Shown: positions 50,447 to 59,550 of the stretch, piece after piece
Layout of the letters: each line of letters starts with the position of its first letter
Numbering within the stretch: the first letter of the stretch is position 1
From: JAZQHR01 sp045540815
Lineage (GTDB): Bacteria; Bacillota; Clostridia; UMGS1810
Assembly: GCA_045540815.1 (NCBI GenBank)
Contig: JAZQHY010000014.1
Span: 1 to 62,112 of the forward strand
Direction: 5' to 3'
DNA: 62,112 nt
Made by a program: the position numbers and the translations under genes
Notes under the pieces: generated by a model
What the model saw: the letters and a program-made list of their open reading frames with translations, nothing else
The model's database searches: none
What the model was told of the DNA's origin: nothing

Positions 50447-50501
50447 TGGATGAGGTGTAAATGCAAAGCATAAATCATTTTTACTAACGAAGGTGAAAAG
50501 T

Positions 50502-51713
50502 ATGAAAGATTTTCTTAAAAAGTTAATACTTCTTGCGGTTACAGTGTTTGTACTGTGGAATATTTATATATGTATAAATCCTAATGTTGAGTCGGAAATG
50601 GTGTTTTCGGGCACTATGACCGATGAATCGACGCACGACGGCATTATCATAAGAAACGAAACTGTTATTACGTCGGGCACAGTCGGTACAATTCAAGCGA
50701 ATGTCGGCGAAAATGAAATGGTTAAACGTCACAAGGTTGTTGCTTCTATATATAAAGGCGACATTGACGATGCAAGTCAGGAAAAGCTTGAAAAGGTAAA
50801 TGAGAGAATTGCCGAGATTGTGAGCACACAAAAGTCGGAAAACAACTATGCTGAAGGTTCACGCTCGGTTGAGTCGAAGATTTCCACCACTGTAAGCGAT
50901 ATCATTGTAAATGCTGACAACAAGCAGGTGGAAAAGGTTGTATCTTTAAAAAATGACTTAAATCTATTGATGGACGAAAAGCTTACCCGTTCGGGCACAG
51001 AAGAAAACGTGTCGGGTGTGCTAGAGGAGTTAAGAGAAGAACAGGCGTATTACCAGAGCCTTTTAAGCGGTGACAAAGAGGATTTGTTCTCTCCGCAGTC
51101 AGGTATATTTTCTACTAATATAGACGGATTTGAAAGCGTGCTTAATTCAAACAGTGTGCAGACTATGACACCGTCGGATTTTAAAAACGTAGACGGAATG
51201 AAGTTTTCAAAAGAGGATATTGAACAGTCAGGTGCTGTGTGCAAGATTATAGACAACCTTGAATGGACTGCAGCGGTTCTTATGGACGAAGACAGGGCAA
51301 GCAAGTTTAAAGCGGGCGAAGAAGTGAAAATTCAGCTTGAAGGCAGTGAAAAGGAATTTTCTGCGATAGTTTCAAATATATCTTCTGCCGAAAAGAAAAA
51401 ATGCGTTGTTATGCTTACATCGTACGATAGCGACGAAGTAGTATTCTCACAGAGAAAAGGCAAAGTAAGAGTTGTAAAGAACACTTATAAAGGACTTAAA
51501 GTGCCTATGAGTGCTGTCAGAGTAAAGGACGGCGTGACAGGGGTTTACACAGTAAACGAAAGAGTTATGAAGTTTAAACCTTCTGATGTTTTGTATAACG
51601 ATGGAAAGTATGCGATACTTAAGGCTGATACCTCAAATTCGGGCGGTCTTATACTATATGATGAGATAGTGACACAGGCAGACGAGTTTGCCGATGGTAT
51701 TACTGTAAGGTAG
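50502..51713 (+). CDS. HlyD-like membrane-fusion/adaptor protein, unknown
   Basis: 403 aa from the ATG at 50502 (GAAGGTG upstream). One N-terminal membrane helix, then an extracellular part with a barrel/lipoyl-type start (GIIIRNETVITSGTVGTIQANVGENEMVKRHKVVASIY), a coiled-coil hairpin (about 90-190) and a beta-rich C-terminal half ending in GLKVPMSAVRVKDGVTGVYTV. This matches the HlyD/secretion-adaptor layout. There is no ABC transporter next to it; it heads a division cluster (yggS, sepF, ylmH, divIVA) as in several Clostridia, so a division-related role is possible. Confidence 0.7.
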   Translation: MKDFLKKLILLAVTVFVLWNIYICINPNVESEMVFSGTMTDESTHDGIIIRNETVITSGTVGTIQANVGENEMVKRHKVVASIYKGDIDDASQEKLEKVNERIAEIVSTQKSENNYAEGSRSVESKISTTVSDIIVNADNKQVEKVVSLKNDLNLLMDEKLTRSGTEENVSGVLEELREEQAYYQSLLSGDKEDLFSPQSGIFSTNIDGFESVLNSNSVQTMTPSDFKNVDGMKFSKEDIEQSGAVCKIIDNLEWTAAVLMDEDRASKFKAGEEVKIQLEGSEKEFSAIVSNISSAEKKKCVVMLTSYDSDEVVFSQRKGKVRVVKNTYKGLKVPMSAVRVKDGVTGVYTVNERVMKFKPSDVLYNDGKYAILKADTSNSGGLILYDEIVTQADEFADGITVR

Positions 51714-51722
51714 GTGGCACAT

Positions 51723-52400
51723 ATGGCAGTAAAGGACAATATAGATAGCATCAAAAGCCGTATCAAAGACGCGTGCGAAAGGTCAGGCAGAAGCATAGAT
51801 GAAATAACCATAGTTGGTGTTACAAAGACCTTTGAGGCAGATAAGATTTTACAGGCGGTAGAGTGTGGCATTACAAACGTAGCCGAAAACAGAGTTCAGG
51901 AATTGGTGAGAAAATATGACGATGTAGATAATGTGTCGTGGCACCTTATAGGGCACCTGCAGACAAACAAAGTAAAGTACATATCCGACAAGGTAAGCCT
52001 AATCCATTCTGTGGACAGCGTAAAGCTTGCACAGGAAATAGACAGACAAGCTGAGAAAAACGGCAGGGTGATAGATGTTTTAGTTGAAGTCAATGTTTCG
52101 GGCGAAGAAAGTAAGTTTGGCGTATCACCCGATGAACTTGATAAACTGCTTTTAGGTGTGTCGGAATTTTCACACATAAGGGTGCAGGGACTTATGACAA
52201 TGGCGCCTTTATTAGCTGAAAAAGACGAAATAAGACAAATTTTTAAAAAAATGTATAAAATTTTTATTGACAACAGAGCAAAAAAATATAATAATATTAA
52301 CATGGGGATATTGTCTATGGGAATGAGCAATGATTTTGAGATTGCCATAGAGGAAGGCGCAACTATGGTGCGGATTGGCCGTGCTATGTTTGCCGATTGA
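51723..52400 (+). CDS. yggS: YggS-family PLP-binding protein
   Basis: 225 aa from the ATG at 51723 (AGGTGG upstream). Single-domain alanine-racemase-like barrel. TIVGVTKTFEADKIL holds the PLP lysine, and VAENRVQEL, WHLIGHLQTNKVKYI, SVDSVKLA, LVEVNVSGEESKFGV, GLMTMAP and LSMGMSNDFEIAIEEGATMVRIG are all conserved. It maintains PLP homeostasis. It starts only 9 nt after the stop of the adaptor gene, and is in the sepF cluster as in most Firmicutes (ylmE). Confidence 0.94.
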   Translation: MAVKDNIDSIKSRIKDACERSGRSIDEITIVGVTKTFEADKILQAVECGITNVAENRVQELVRKYDDVDNVSWHLIGHLQTNKVKYISDKVSLIHSVDSVKLAQEIDRQAEKNGRVIDVLVEVNVSGEESKFGVSPDELDKLLLGVSEFSHIRVQGLMTMAPLLAEKDEIRQIFKKMYKIFIDNRAKKYNNINMGILSMGMSNDFEIAIEEGATMVRIGRAMFAD

Positions 52401-52462
52401 TTTACAATTAATTAAGTTCATTATTAATATTTTACACAAATAAAATCTAGGAGGATTAAAAA

Positions 52463-52903
52463 ATGAGTGGATTTATGGACAAGATGATGTCTGCAATGGG
52501 ACTTGGAGCTGAAGAAGAATTTGATGAAACACCTGGCGGTTACATAGAAAGCAAGAAAGAAGAACCTACAAATGCAGGTCTTTCTAAAAAGGGTAAGGTT
52601 GTAAATATTCACACTACTACTCAGCTAAAGGTAGTTGTAATTCAGCCTACTACTTATATGGAATCACAGGATATTGCTGACCATTTAAAACAGAAAAAGC
52701 CTGTAGTTGTTAACCTTGAAAGAATTGACAAGGAAACAGCTAAAAAGGTTGTAGATTTCCTAAGCGGTGCAGTATATGCACTTGACGGCAGTATGCAGAA
52801 GGTATCAAATGGTATACTTCTACTTGCTCCTTACAATGTTGGCATTATGGGAGATTTTTCAGACGAGCTTAAAAGCAAAGGCTTATTTGATTTAGACGAC
52901 TAA
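52463..52903 (+). CDS. sepF: Cell division protein SepF
   Basis: 146 aa. The N-terminal amphipathic helix MSGFMDKMMSAMGLG should bind membrane. A disordered linker follows, then the SepF core with YMESQDIADHLKQKKPVVVNL and VDFLSGAVYALDGSMQKVSNGILLLAP. It polymerises into rings and anchors FtsZ. AGGAGG precedes the ATG. Its stop overlaps the start of the next gene by one base. Confidence 0.95.
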   Translation: MSGFMDKMMSAMGLGAEEEFDETPGGYIESKKEEPTNAGLSKKGKVVNIHTTTQLKVVVIQPTTYMESQDIADHLKQKKPVVVNLERIDKETAKKVVDFLSGAVYALDGSMQKVSNGILLLAPYNVGIMGDFSDELKSKGLFDLDD

Positions 52904-53685
52904 TGCTTGACAGAAAAAAGCTTTTATCACATATTTCCGACCCCGATGAAAAGGTGCTTGTGTCACGTATATGTGACACGTTAGAAAAAGCGCAAATATC
53001 GGGGAAGGTTATGTTTACGGATTTTTTAAATCCTAAACTGCAGTTGATTGTATCAGATATAATTAATTTTTCGGATGAAATAATCGCTGATTCTTTTGGC
53101 GGTTATGACGGTGCCGAGAGAAGGATATATTCTTTCTCTCGTTTTGTTGGCGTGGAGGAAGATGAGTATCCGCTTTCTGTCGTTGGCATTCGCACTAAAA
53201 ATAAAAAGGTTTTTTCGCACAGGGATTACCTTGGTTCAGTTTTGGGTCTAGGTATAAAGAGAGATAAGATAGGTGACATAGTTATATCGGACGATATAGC
53301 TTATGTGGTGTGTGAAAAGGGTATAGCAGATTATTTGTGTATGCATCTTACAAAAGTAGGAAATGCAGGTGTAATGTGCGATATTTATGATACAGGTGTG
53401 CTGTCAGCTTTTGAGAGAAAAATGTCAGTTTCCGATGTGACAGTATCATCTCTAAGGCTTGATGCCATAGTAGGTGCTATGTGTAAAAAGTCACGGGGAA
53501 ATGCCGCAGGGCTTATCGACGCAGGGCACGTGTGTGTGAATTATAATACTATACTAAATCATTCGTATATGGTGAAAAATGATGATGTTATTTCCGTTCG
53601 AGGATACGGAAAGTCGGTCATAAATACCGACGGGCGAGTTACCAAAAAAGGCCGTATTCATATCAGCGTTAATCATTATATATAA
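52903..53685 (+). CDS. ylmH: YlmH-type S4 RNA-binding protein
   Basis: 260 aa. An N-terminal YlmH domain (residues 1-170) with the pattern VMFTDFLNPKLQLIV and GYDGAERRIYSF is followed by a C-terminal S4 domain (about 183-240: SSLRLDAIVGAMCKKSRGNAAGLIDAGHVCVNY). YlmH-type proteins have been tied to ribosome rescue and division. The ATG shares one base with the sepF stop. Confidence 0.92.
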   Translation: MLDRKKLLSHISDPDEKVLVSRICDTLEKAQISGKVMFTDFLNPKLQLIVSDIINFSDEIIADSFGGYDGAERRIYSFSRFVGVEEDEYPLSVVGIRTKNKKVFSHRDYLGSVLGLGIKRDKIGDIVISDDIAYVVCEKGIADYLCMHLTKVGNAGVMCDIYDTGVLSAFERKMSVSDVTVSSLRLDAIVGAMCKKSRGNAAGLIDAGHVCVNYNTILNHSYMVKNDDVISVRGYGKSVINTDGRVTKKGRIHISVNHYI

Positions 53686-53733
53686 ATATATGATGTTACA
53701 TATAAGAAATACTATAGAAAAGGTGGGGTTTAG

Positions 53734-54183
53734 ATGTTAGCACCTCTTGATATTGAAAATAAGAGTTTCGGAAAAGCTATGATGGGATATAATAAAGACG
53801 ACGTAGACGATTTTATGGAATTGGTTTTATCCGACTATGAAAAACTATACAAAGAAAACATCGCTATGCGCGACAAGATAAATATGCTTTCTGAAGGTAT
53901 CGAGCATTACAAAGCAATGGAAGATACTATGCAGAGTACTTTAATCGTTGCACAGAGCGCAAGCGAAGAAGTAAAGAAAAACGCAACCGAAAAGGCTGAT
54001 TTAATAATCGAGGAAGCAAAAGCTAAATCGGGAGAAATTATATCACACGCAAATGCCGAGATAGCAAAGCTTACCGAGGAATACGAAAACCTAAAAAGAA
54101 GCATTGATTTATTCAAGGCGCAGGTTGCAGGAATGTTTAAGGCGCAGATTGATGCTTTAACAGAGAAAAAAGACAGAGAATAA
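53734..54183 (+). CDS. divIVA: DivIVA-domain protein
   Basis: 149 aa. The N-terminal DivIVA lipid-binding segment APLDIENKSFGKAMMGYNKDDVDDFM, with a phenylalanine and basic residues that insert in curved membrane, is followed by two long coiled-coil stretches (about 35-80 and 85-145). It recruits division and wall proteins to poles and septa. It precedes ileS, as is standard in Firmicutes. Confidence 0.93.
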   Translation: MLAPLDIENKSFGKAMMGYNKDDVDDFMELVLSDYEKLYKENIAMRDKINMLSEGIEHYKAMEDTMQSTLIVAQSASEEVKKNATEKADLIIEEAKAKSGEIISHANAEIAKLTEEYENLKRSIDLFKAQVAGMFKAQIDALTEKKDRE

Positions 54184-54232
54184 TTTCAGTTATTATATAA
54201 GACAAATCAAACCGCAAGGAGTGAATTAACAA

Positions 54233-57022
54233 GTGGAAAATATGGATTACGGCAAGACACTTAATTTGCCTGAAACAGAGTTCTCTATGAGGGCAAATCT
54301 TCCTCAGAAAGAACCTGAAATGGCTAAAAAATGGGATAAGGAAAGACTTTATTATAAACTTATCGAGAAAAACGAGGGTAAGCCAAGATTTAATCTTCAC
54401 GACGGCCCTCCGTTTGCAAACGGTGACATTCATCTTGGCCACGCGCTAAATAAGATACTAAAAGATATCATAGTGCGTCAAAAAAATATGTCTGGCTTTC
54501 AGGCTCCGTTTGTTCCGGGCTGGGATACACACGGACTTCCTATCGAGGTTAAGGCTATCAAACAGGCAAAGGTAAATAAAGACGAGGTATCAGCTGTCGA
54601 GTTTAGAAAAATGTGTAAGGATTACGCTATGGGCTATATCGACACACAGATGGAACAGTTCAAACGTCTTGGTATCCTTGGTGATTATGACAATCCATAC
54701 ATCACACTTTTACCTGAATTTGAGGGTAAGCAGATAGAAGTATTCGGCAAGATGGCTACAAACGGCTACATCTACAAAGGTTTAAAGCCTGTTTACTGGT
54801 GTACCGAGTGTGAAACTGCACTTGCTGAGGCTGAAATCGAGTACGCAGAGGACGAAACAAATTCTATATATGTTAAATTCCCTGTAAAAGATGACAAAGG
54901 CGTATTTGACGGCTTTGACAAATCAAAGATTTATTTTGTAATATGGACTACTACTACCTGGACACTTCCTGGTAACGTGGCAATTTCGCTAAACCCTTCA
55001 TTTGAATATGTTCTTATGAGCGCAAACGGCGAATACTATGTTGTAGCAAGAGAGCTAGCAGAGGAATTTGCAAAGGTTGTAGGCATAGAGTCTTATGAAA
55101 TTGTAAAAGAAATGGTTGGTTCTGACCTTGAATATATCACTTGTCAGCATCCGTTCTTAGACCGTGATTCTCTAATCATCGTAGGCGACCACGTTACTCT
55201 TGACGCAGGTACAGGCTGTGTTCACACAGCTCCGGGCTTTGGTGCAGAGGACTTTGTTGCTTGTCAGGGTTATGACCTTCCTATTGTTGTATCGGTAGAC
55301 GAAAAGGGTTATCTAACTGAAGATGCAGGCAAGTTTGCAGGACTATTTTATGAAAAGTCAAACAAAGAAATTATAGATGAATTAACTGCTTCTAACCTAC
55401 TACTTAAGGTTACTCCTATTGTCCATCAGTATCCACACTGCTGGAGATGTAATCATCCGATTATCTTCAGAGCAACTGAACAGTGGTTTGCGTCTGTAGA
55501 CGGCTTTAAACAGGCTGCAGTAGACGCTATCAAGGGTGTTGAATGGCTTCCTGCATGGGGTGAAGAGAGAATAACCAATATGGTTAAGGACAGAAGTGAC
55601 TGGTGTATTTCGCGTCAGAGAAAATGGGGTGTGCCTATCCCAATCTTCTATTGTGAGAAATGCGGTAAGGAGCTTGTAACAGAAGAAACTATTAAGATTA
55701 TTTCAAAATTATTTAGTGAAAAGGGCTCTGACGCTTGGTATGCAATGGATGCAAGCGAAATTCTTCCTGCAGGTACAGTTTGCTCTGAGTGCGGTCACGA
55801 TAAATTCACTAAAGAAACAGATATAATGGACGTTTGGTTCGACTCAGGTTCAAGCCACTATGCAGTGTGCGACGCAAGAGAAAACCTTGGTTGGCCTGCA
55901 GATATGTATCTTGAGGGTAACGACCAGTACAGAGGTTGGTTCCAGTCATCGCTTCTAACTGCAGTTGCACTTGGAAAGGGCGCTCCATACAAAACAGTTC
56001 TTACTCACGGTATGGTTGTTGACGGCGAAGGCAAGAAGTTGAGTAAATCTCTTGGCAATGGTGTTGACCCACTTGAGGTTGGCAAGAAATACGGCATAGA
56101 TATCTTAAGACTATGGGTTGTATCTGCCGACTACAAGACAGATATGAGAATGAGTGACGCTATCTTAAAACAGCTTTCGGAAAGCTATCGTAAGATAAGA
56201 AACACTGCAAGATATATGATAGGTAACTTATCGGGCTTCAATCCTGATACAGATATGGTTGCTTACGATGATATGCTTGAAATAGATAAATGGGCACTTC
56301 TAAAGCTTAACAACCTTGTTAAAAAGAGTACAGATGCATACAATAGCTATGAATTCCATATTCTACAGCATGCTATTCATAATTTCTGTGTAGTAGATAT
56401 GAGTAACTTCTATCTTGACGTGATAAAAGACAGACTTTATACTCAGAAGAAAGACGGAGTAGAAAGAAGAAGCGCACAGACTGCTATGTATATGATACTT
56501 GACGCACTTGTAAAGCTTCTTGCTCCTGTACTATGCTTCACTACAGAGGAAATCTGGAGTATGATGCCTCATAAGAAGGGCGACGATATGGAAAGCGTTT
56601 TATTTAACGACTTCCCTGTATTTAATGATGCATACGTAAATGCAGATATTGAAGAAAAATTCGATAAGATACTAAAGGTTAGAGCAGACGTGTCAAAAGC
56701 GCTTGAAATGGCTAGAAACGAAAAGGTTATCGGTCATTCGCTAAACGCTAATGTAGAGCTTTATGCTACAGGCGAGCTTTATACATTCCTTAAGAGCATT
56801 GAAGATGAGCTATCTACAATCTTCATCGTGTCGAAGGCAAGCATTGAGGAAGGTGATATAGCTGATGCTACATTTGTAGGCGAGGAATATCCTGAACTTA
56901 AAGTAAAAGTATCACAGGCACCTGGTGAAAAGTGTGAAAGATGCTGGATGTATTCAGAAACCGTTGGCGAAAACAACGCTCATCCTACACTTTGCTCAAG
57001 ATGTGCAAGCGTAATTGAATAA
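54233..57022 (+). CDS. ileS: Isoleucyl-tRNA synthetase
   Basis: 929 aa from a GTG with AAGGAG at suitable spacing; the ATG three codons later is an alternative. DGPPFANGDIHLGHALNK (HIGH region near 66-70), the editing domain (about 190-390) with VHTAPGFGAEDF, GEGKKLSKSLGNG (KMSKS), and a C-terminal zinc site CERCWMYSETVG...LCSRCASVIE. It charges tRNA-Ile. The gap from divIVA is only 49 nt, too small for a T-box leader. Confidence 0.97.
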   Translation: MENMDYGKTLNLPETEFSMRANLPQKEPEMAKKWDKERLYYKLIEKNEGKPRFNLHDGPPFANGDIHLGHALNKILKDIIVRQKNMSGFQAPFVPGWDTHGLPIEVKAIKQAKVNKDEVSAVEFRKMCKDYAMGYIDTQMEQFKRLGILGDYDNPYITLLPEFEGKQIEVFGKMATNGYIYKGLKPVYWCTECETALAEAEIEYAEDETNSIYVKFPVKDDKGVFDGFDKSKIYFVIWTTTTWTLPGNVAISLNPSFEYVLMSANGEYYVVARELAEEFAKVVGIESYEIVKEMVGSDLEYITCQHPFLDRDSLIIVGDHVTLDAGTGCVHTAPGFGAEDFVACQGYDLPIVVSVDEKGYLTEDAGKFAGLFYEKSNKEIIDELTASNLLLKVTPIVHQYPHCWRCNHPIIFRATEQWFASVDGFKQAAVDAIKGVEWLPAWGEERITNMVKDRSDWCISRQRKWGVPIPIFYCEKCGKELVTEETIKIISKLFSEKGSDAWYAMDASEILPAGTVCSECGHDKFTKETDIMDVWFDSGSSHYAVCDARENLGWPADMYLEGNDQYRGWFQSSLLTAVALGKGAPYKTVLTHGMVVDGEGKKLSKSLGNGVDPLEVGKKYGIDILRLWVVSADYKTDMRMSDAILKQLSESYRKIRNTARYMIGNLSGFNPDTDMVAYDDMLEIDKWALLKLNNLVKKSTDAYNSYEFHILQHAIHNFCVVDMSNFYLDVIKDRLYTQKKDGVERRSAQTAMYMILDALVKLLAPVLCFTTEEIWSMMPHKKGDDMESVLFNDFPVFNDAYVNADIEEKFDKILKVRADVSKALEMARNEKVIGHSLNANVELYATGELYTFLKSIEDELSTIFIVSKASIEEGDIADATFVGEEYPELKVKVSQAPGEKCERCWMYSETVGENNAHPTLCSRCASVIE

Positions 57023-57041
57023 AGAAGCAAATTAAATTATT

Positions 57042-57079
57042 ATACCGCAGTCCGATTTTGAAGACTGCGGTATTTTTTT
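57042..57079 (+). terminator. Intrinsic terminator of ileS
   Basis: Perfect 11-bp stem ATACCGCAGTC/GACTGCGGTAT followed by TTTTTT. Confidence 0.93.
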
Positions 57080-57112
57080 GTTGGAAAATATTTGTTTTTA
57101 TCTTCTTTTTGG

Positions 57113-57141
57113 TTGACCTTGACTTGTAAAAGGTATATAAT
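57113..57141 (+). promoter_or_regulatory. Sigma-A promoter of decarboxylase operon
   Basis: TTGACC, 17 bp, TATAAT, about 68 bp before the gamma-subunit ATG. Confidence 0.75.
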
Positions 57142-57209
57142 TAAAATGCGAGAAATTAGATATAAATTTTAAAAAAATATAATTTTACGGAAAGGAGGCA
57201 TTTGTTATT

Positions 57210-57497
57210 ATGGGAGAATTGTCCAATGCGTTTGTAGTTATAATGGGTTTATCCACAGTATTTATAGGACTTATCTGCATAATAATTTTATGCGAGGTAA
57301 TGGGCGGAATATGCAAGACGCTCATTAAAGACACAAAAAAGGAAGCATCAAGTCAGGCGTCAGTTACACCTGTGCCTGCAAATACAGCACCTATTGAAAA
57401 CAAGCAGGAGCTTGTAGCGGCGGTATGTGCTTGTATAGGCGAAGAGCTTGGATGCGATGCAAAAAACATAAGAGTAGTATCATTTAAAAGAGTATAA
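57210..57497 (+). CDS. Na+-pumping decarboxylase gamma subunit (OadG-type)
   Basis: 95 aa. One N-terminal membrane helix (residues 5-30, VVIMGLSTVFIGLICIIIL), a Pro/Ala-rich linker and a short C-terminal domain (KQELVAAVCACIGEELG) typical of OadG-like chains. It assembles the cytoplasmic carboxyltransferase with the membrane beta subunit. First gene of a four-gene operon; AGGAGG lies upstream of the ATG. Confidence 0.88.
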   Translation: MGELSNAFVVIMGLSTVFIGLICIIILCEVMGGICKTLIKDTKKEASSQASVTPVPANTAPIENKQELVAAVCACIGEELGCDAKNIRVVSFKRV

Positions 57498-57514
57498 GAA
57501 AAGAGGAAAAATCA

Positions 57515-57874
57515 ATGAAAAAGTACAGAGTAAATGTAAACGGAAATGAATATGAAATAGAAATAGAGCTTATGAGCGAAACAGAAGCTTCAGCTTCAAA
57601 AGCTGCTCCTGCACCTGCTCCAAAGACTGAGGCTGCCACTGCACCTGCAGCTTCTGGCGAAGGCGAGGCAGTATCTGCACCAATGCCAGGTACTATTCTT
57701 TCAGTAAACGTAAAGGTAGGCGACGCAGTTAAAAAAGGTCAGGTACTTATGATTCTAGAAGCTATGAAGATGGAAAACGAAATTATGGCAGGTACAGATG
57801 GCGTAGTTACATCAGTAAGCGTTAACGCGGGTGCTGCAGTTGAAGCAGGCACAGCGCTTTGCACAATTAAATAA
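57515..57874 (+). CDS. Biotin carboxyl carrier subunit
   Basis: 119 aa. A short N-terminal strand region, an Ala/Pro-rich flexible linker (residues 26-50), then a biotinyl domain. The biotinylation motif is ILEAMKMENEI with the modified lysine at 85. It shuttles carboxyl groups from the carboxyltransferase to the membrane subunit. It follows the gamma gene by 17 nt. It is a stand-alone BCCP rather than a C-terminal domain of the alpha subunit as in Klebsiella OadA. Confidence 0.94.
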   Translation: MKKYRVNVNGNEYEIEIELMSETEASASKAAPAPAPKTEAATAPAASGEGEAVSAPMPGTILSVNVKVGDAVKKGQVLMILEAMKMENEIMAGTDGVVTSVSVNAGAAVEAGTALCTIK

Positions 57875-57920
57875 TACTAAAGTACATAGCTCTATGTACA
57901 GAAAGGCTGTGATTTCGACA

Positions 57921-59528
57921 ATGAAAAAGAAAATATTTGCTTTGGCGCTTTGTGTAATGCTTGTTGTATTTAGTATGCTTCCAAGCGTATACGCAGAAGA
58001 TGCCAATATTATAAGCGTAAAAAATGCAAGCTATGATATAGAAACAGGACTACTTACATTCTCACTTGCAAACACTTCACAGGAAGATATCTCTGATTCT
58101 TTAACAACACTTGTTTATGATGAAAGTGCTATGATGATAGAAAACTATCAGTTTATGTCAGGTGAATTAAAAGCCGGAGCGGAAAAGACTGTTACAGTAG
58201 CTGCCCAAATTCCAACGTACAATGAGAGTAGTCTTCCAAAAATCGGACTTAATTTTCAGTATATAACTTCTGACGGAAATATCGATACCACAAAACAGGT
58301 TGAAATAAAATCCTGCGATATTGAAAATATATTCTCTGTTGCTGCAACACCAATGCAGGCCGTAAAGAATTTCCTTAACCAAACAGGATTTGCTCAGCTT
58401 TTTGCGAATTACAAGTACATAATAATGATACTTATTTCGTTCGTTCTTATGTACCTTGCTATAGTTAAGAAGTTTGAACCATTACTTCTACTTCCAATCG
58501 CATTTGGTATGCTTCTTACAAACCTTCCTGGTGCAGGAATGTTCCACGAAGAGCTGTTTAAAGACGGTCACGTTCATTGGGAACTTTTCAGCGCGACAAA
58601 TGCTATTACTCCAGGTCTTATAGACATACTTTACCTTGGTGTTAAGCTTGGTATTTACCCTTGTCTTATATTCCTTGGCGTAGGTGCTATGACCGACTTT
58701 GAACCGCTTATTGCGAACCCTAAGAGCCTTCTTCTTGGCGCAGCTGCTCAGCTTGGTATATTCATGACATTTATAGGCGCAAGATACCTTGGCTTTACTC
58801 CTGCAGAGGCTGCATCTACAGGTATAATCGGCGGTGCAGACGGCCCGACTGCTATATTTGTTACATCAATGCTTGCTCCGCATTTACTTGGACCTATCGC
58901 GGTTGCCGCATATTCGTATATGGCGCTTGTTCCTGTTATTCAGCCGCCTATTATGAAGCTTCTTACTACAAAGAAGGAAAGAAATATAGTTATGACACCG
59001 CTTAGAAAGGTATCAAAAACAGAGAAGATTATCTTCCCTATAGTTGTAACAGTATTTGTATCTCTTCTTGTTCCATCAGCAGGTCCTCTTGTTGGATGCC
59101 TAATGCTTGGTAACCTTGCAAGAGAATGCGGTGTGGTTGACAGAATTTCAAAAACTGCTCAGAACGAGCTTATGAATATAGTAACTATATTCCTTGGCAT
59201 ATCAGTAGGTGCTACTGCTACCGCAGAAACATTCCTAAGCTTCAAGACACTTGCTATCATCGCTATGGGTATCGTAGCATTTGGTTTCGGTACAGCAGGC
59301 GGTGTACTTCTTGCTAAATTTATGAACCTGTTCTTAAAGAACAAAATCAATCCGCTTATCGGCTCGGCAGGTGTATCTGCAGTTCCAATGGCGGCACGTG
59401 TGTCACAGACAGTAGGTCAGAAGGAAAATCCAAAGAACTTCCTTCTAATGCACGCTATGGGACCAAACGTTGCAGGTGTTATCGGTTCTGCTATCGCAGC
59501 TGGTGTTATGATAGCACTATTTGGTTAA
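57921..59528 (+). CDS. Na+-translocating decarboxylase beta subunit with extra N-terminal exported domain
   Basis: 535 aa from the ATG at 57921 with GAAAGGCTG about 15 nt upstream. Residues 1-25 are a signal peptide (ending SVYA). About 26-148 form an extra beta-rich domain (NASYDIETGLLTFSLANTS...), and the canonical beta subunit follows from NFLNQTGFAQLF on, about 385 residues. The channel motif GIIGGADGPTAIF is present with the conserved aspartate at 307, as are the later NELMNIVTIFLGISVGATATAETF and GSAGVSAVPMAARV. Most OadB/GcdB/MmdB proteins lack the N-terminal domain. It decarboxylates carboxybiotin and exports Na+. Confidence 0.92.
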   Translation: MKKKIFALALCVMLVVFSMLPSVYAEDANIISVKNASYDIETGLLTFSLANTSQEDISDSLTTLVYDESAMMIENYQFMSGELKAGAEKTVTVAAQIPTYNESSLPKIGLNFQYITSDGNIDTTKQVEIKSCDIENIFSVAATPMQAVKNFLNQTGFAQLFANYKYIIMILISFVLMYLAIVKKFEPLLLLPIAFGMLLTNLPGAGMFHEELFKDGHVHWELFSATNAITPGLIDILYLGVKLGIYPCLIFLGVGAMTDFEPLIANPKSLLLGAAAQLGIFMTFIGARYLGFTPAEAASTGIIGGADGPTAIFVTSMLAPHLLGPIAVAAYSYMALVPVIQPPIMKLLTTKKERNIVMTPLRKVSKTEKIIFPIVVTVFVSLLVPSAGPLVGCLMLGNLARECGVVDRISKTAQNELMNIVTIFLGISVGATATAETFLSFKTLAIIAMGIVAFGFGTAGGVLLAKFMNLFLKNKINPLIGSAGVSAVPMAARVSQTVGQKENPKNFLLMHAMGPNVAGVIGSAIAAGVMIALFG

Positions 59529-59550
59529 TCTAGGAAAGGAAACTACTATA

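Noticed and set aside
54184..54232. T-box leader for ileS
   Set aside because: Only 49 nt separate divIVA from ileS, with no stem I, T-box or terminator. Likewise the gap before trpS is only 11 nt.
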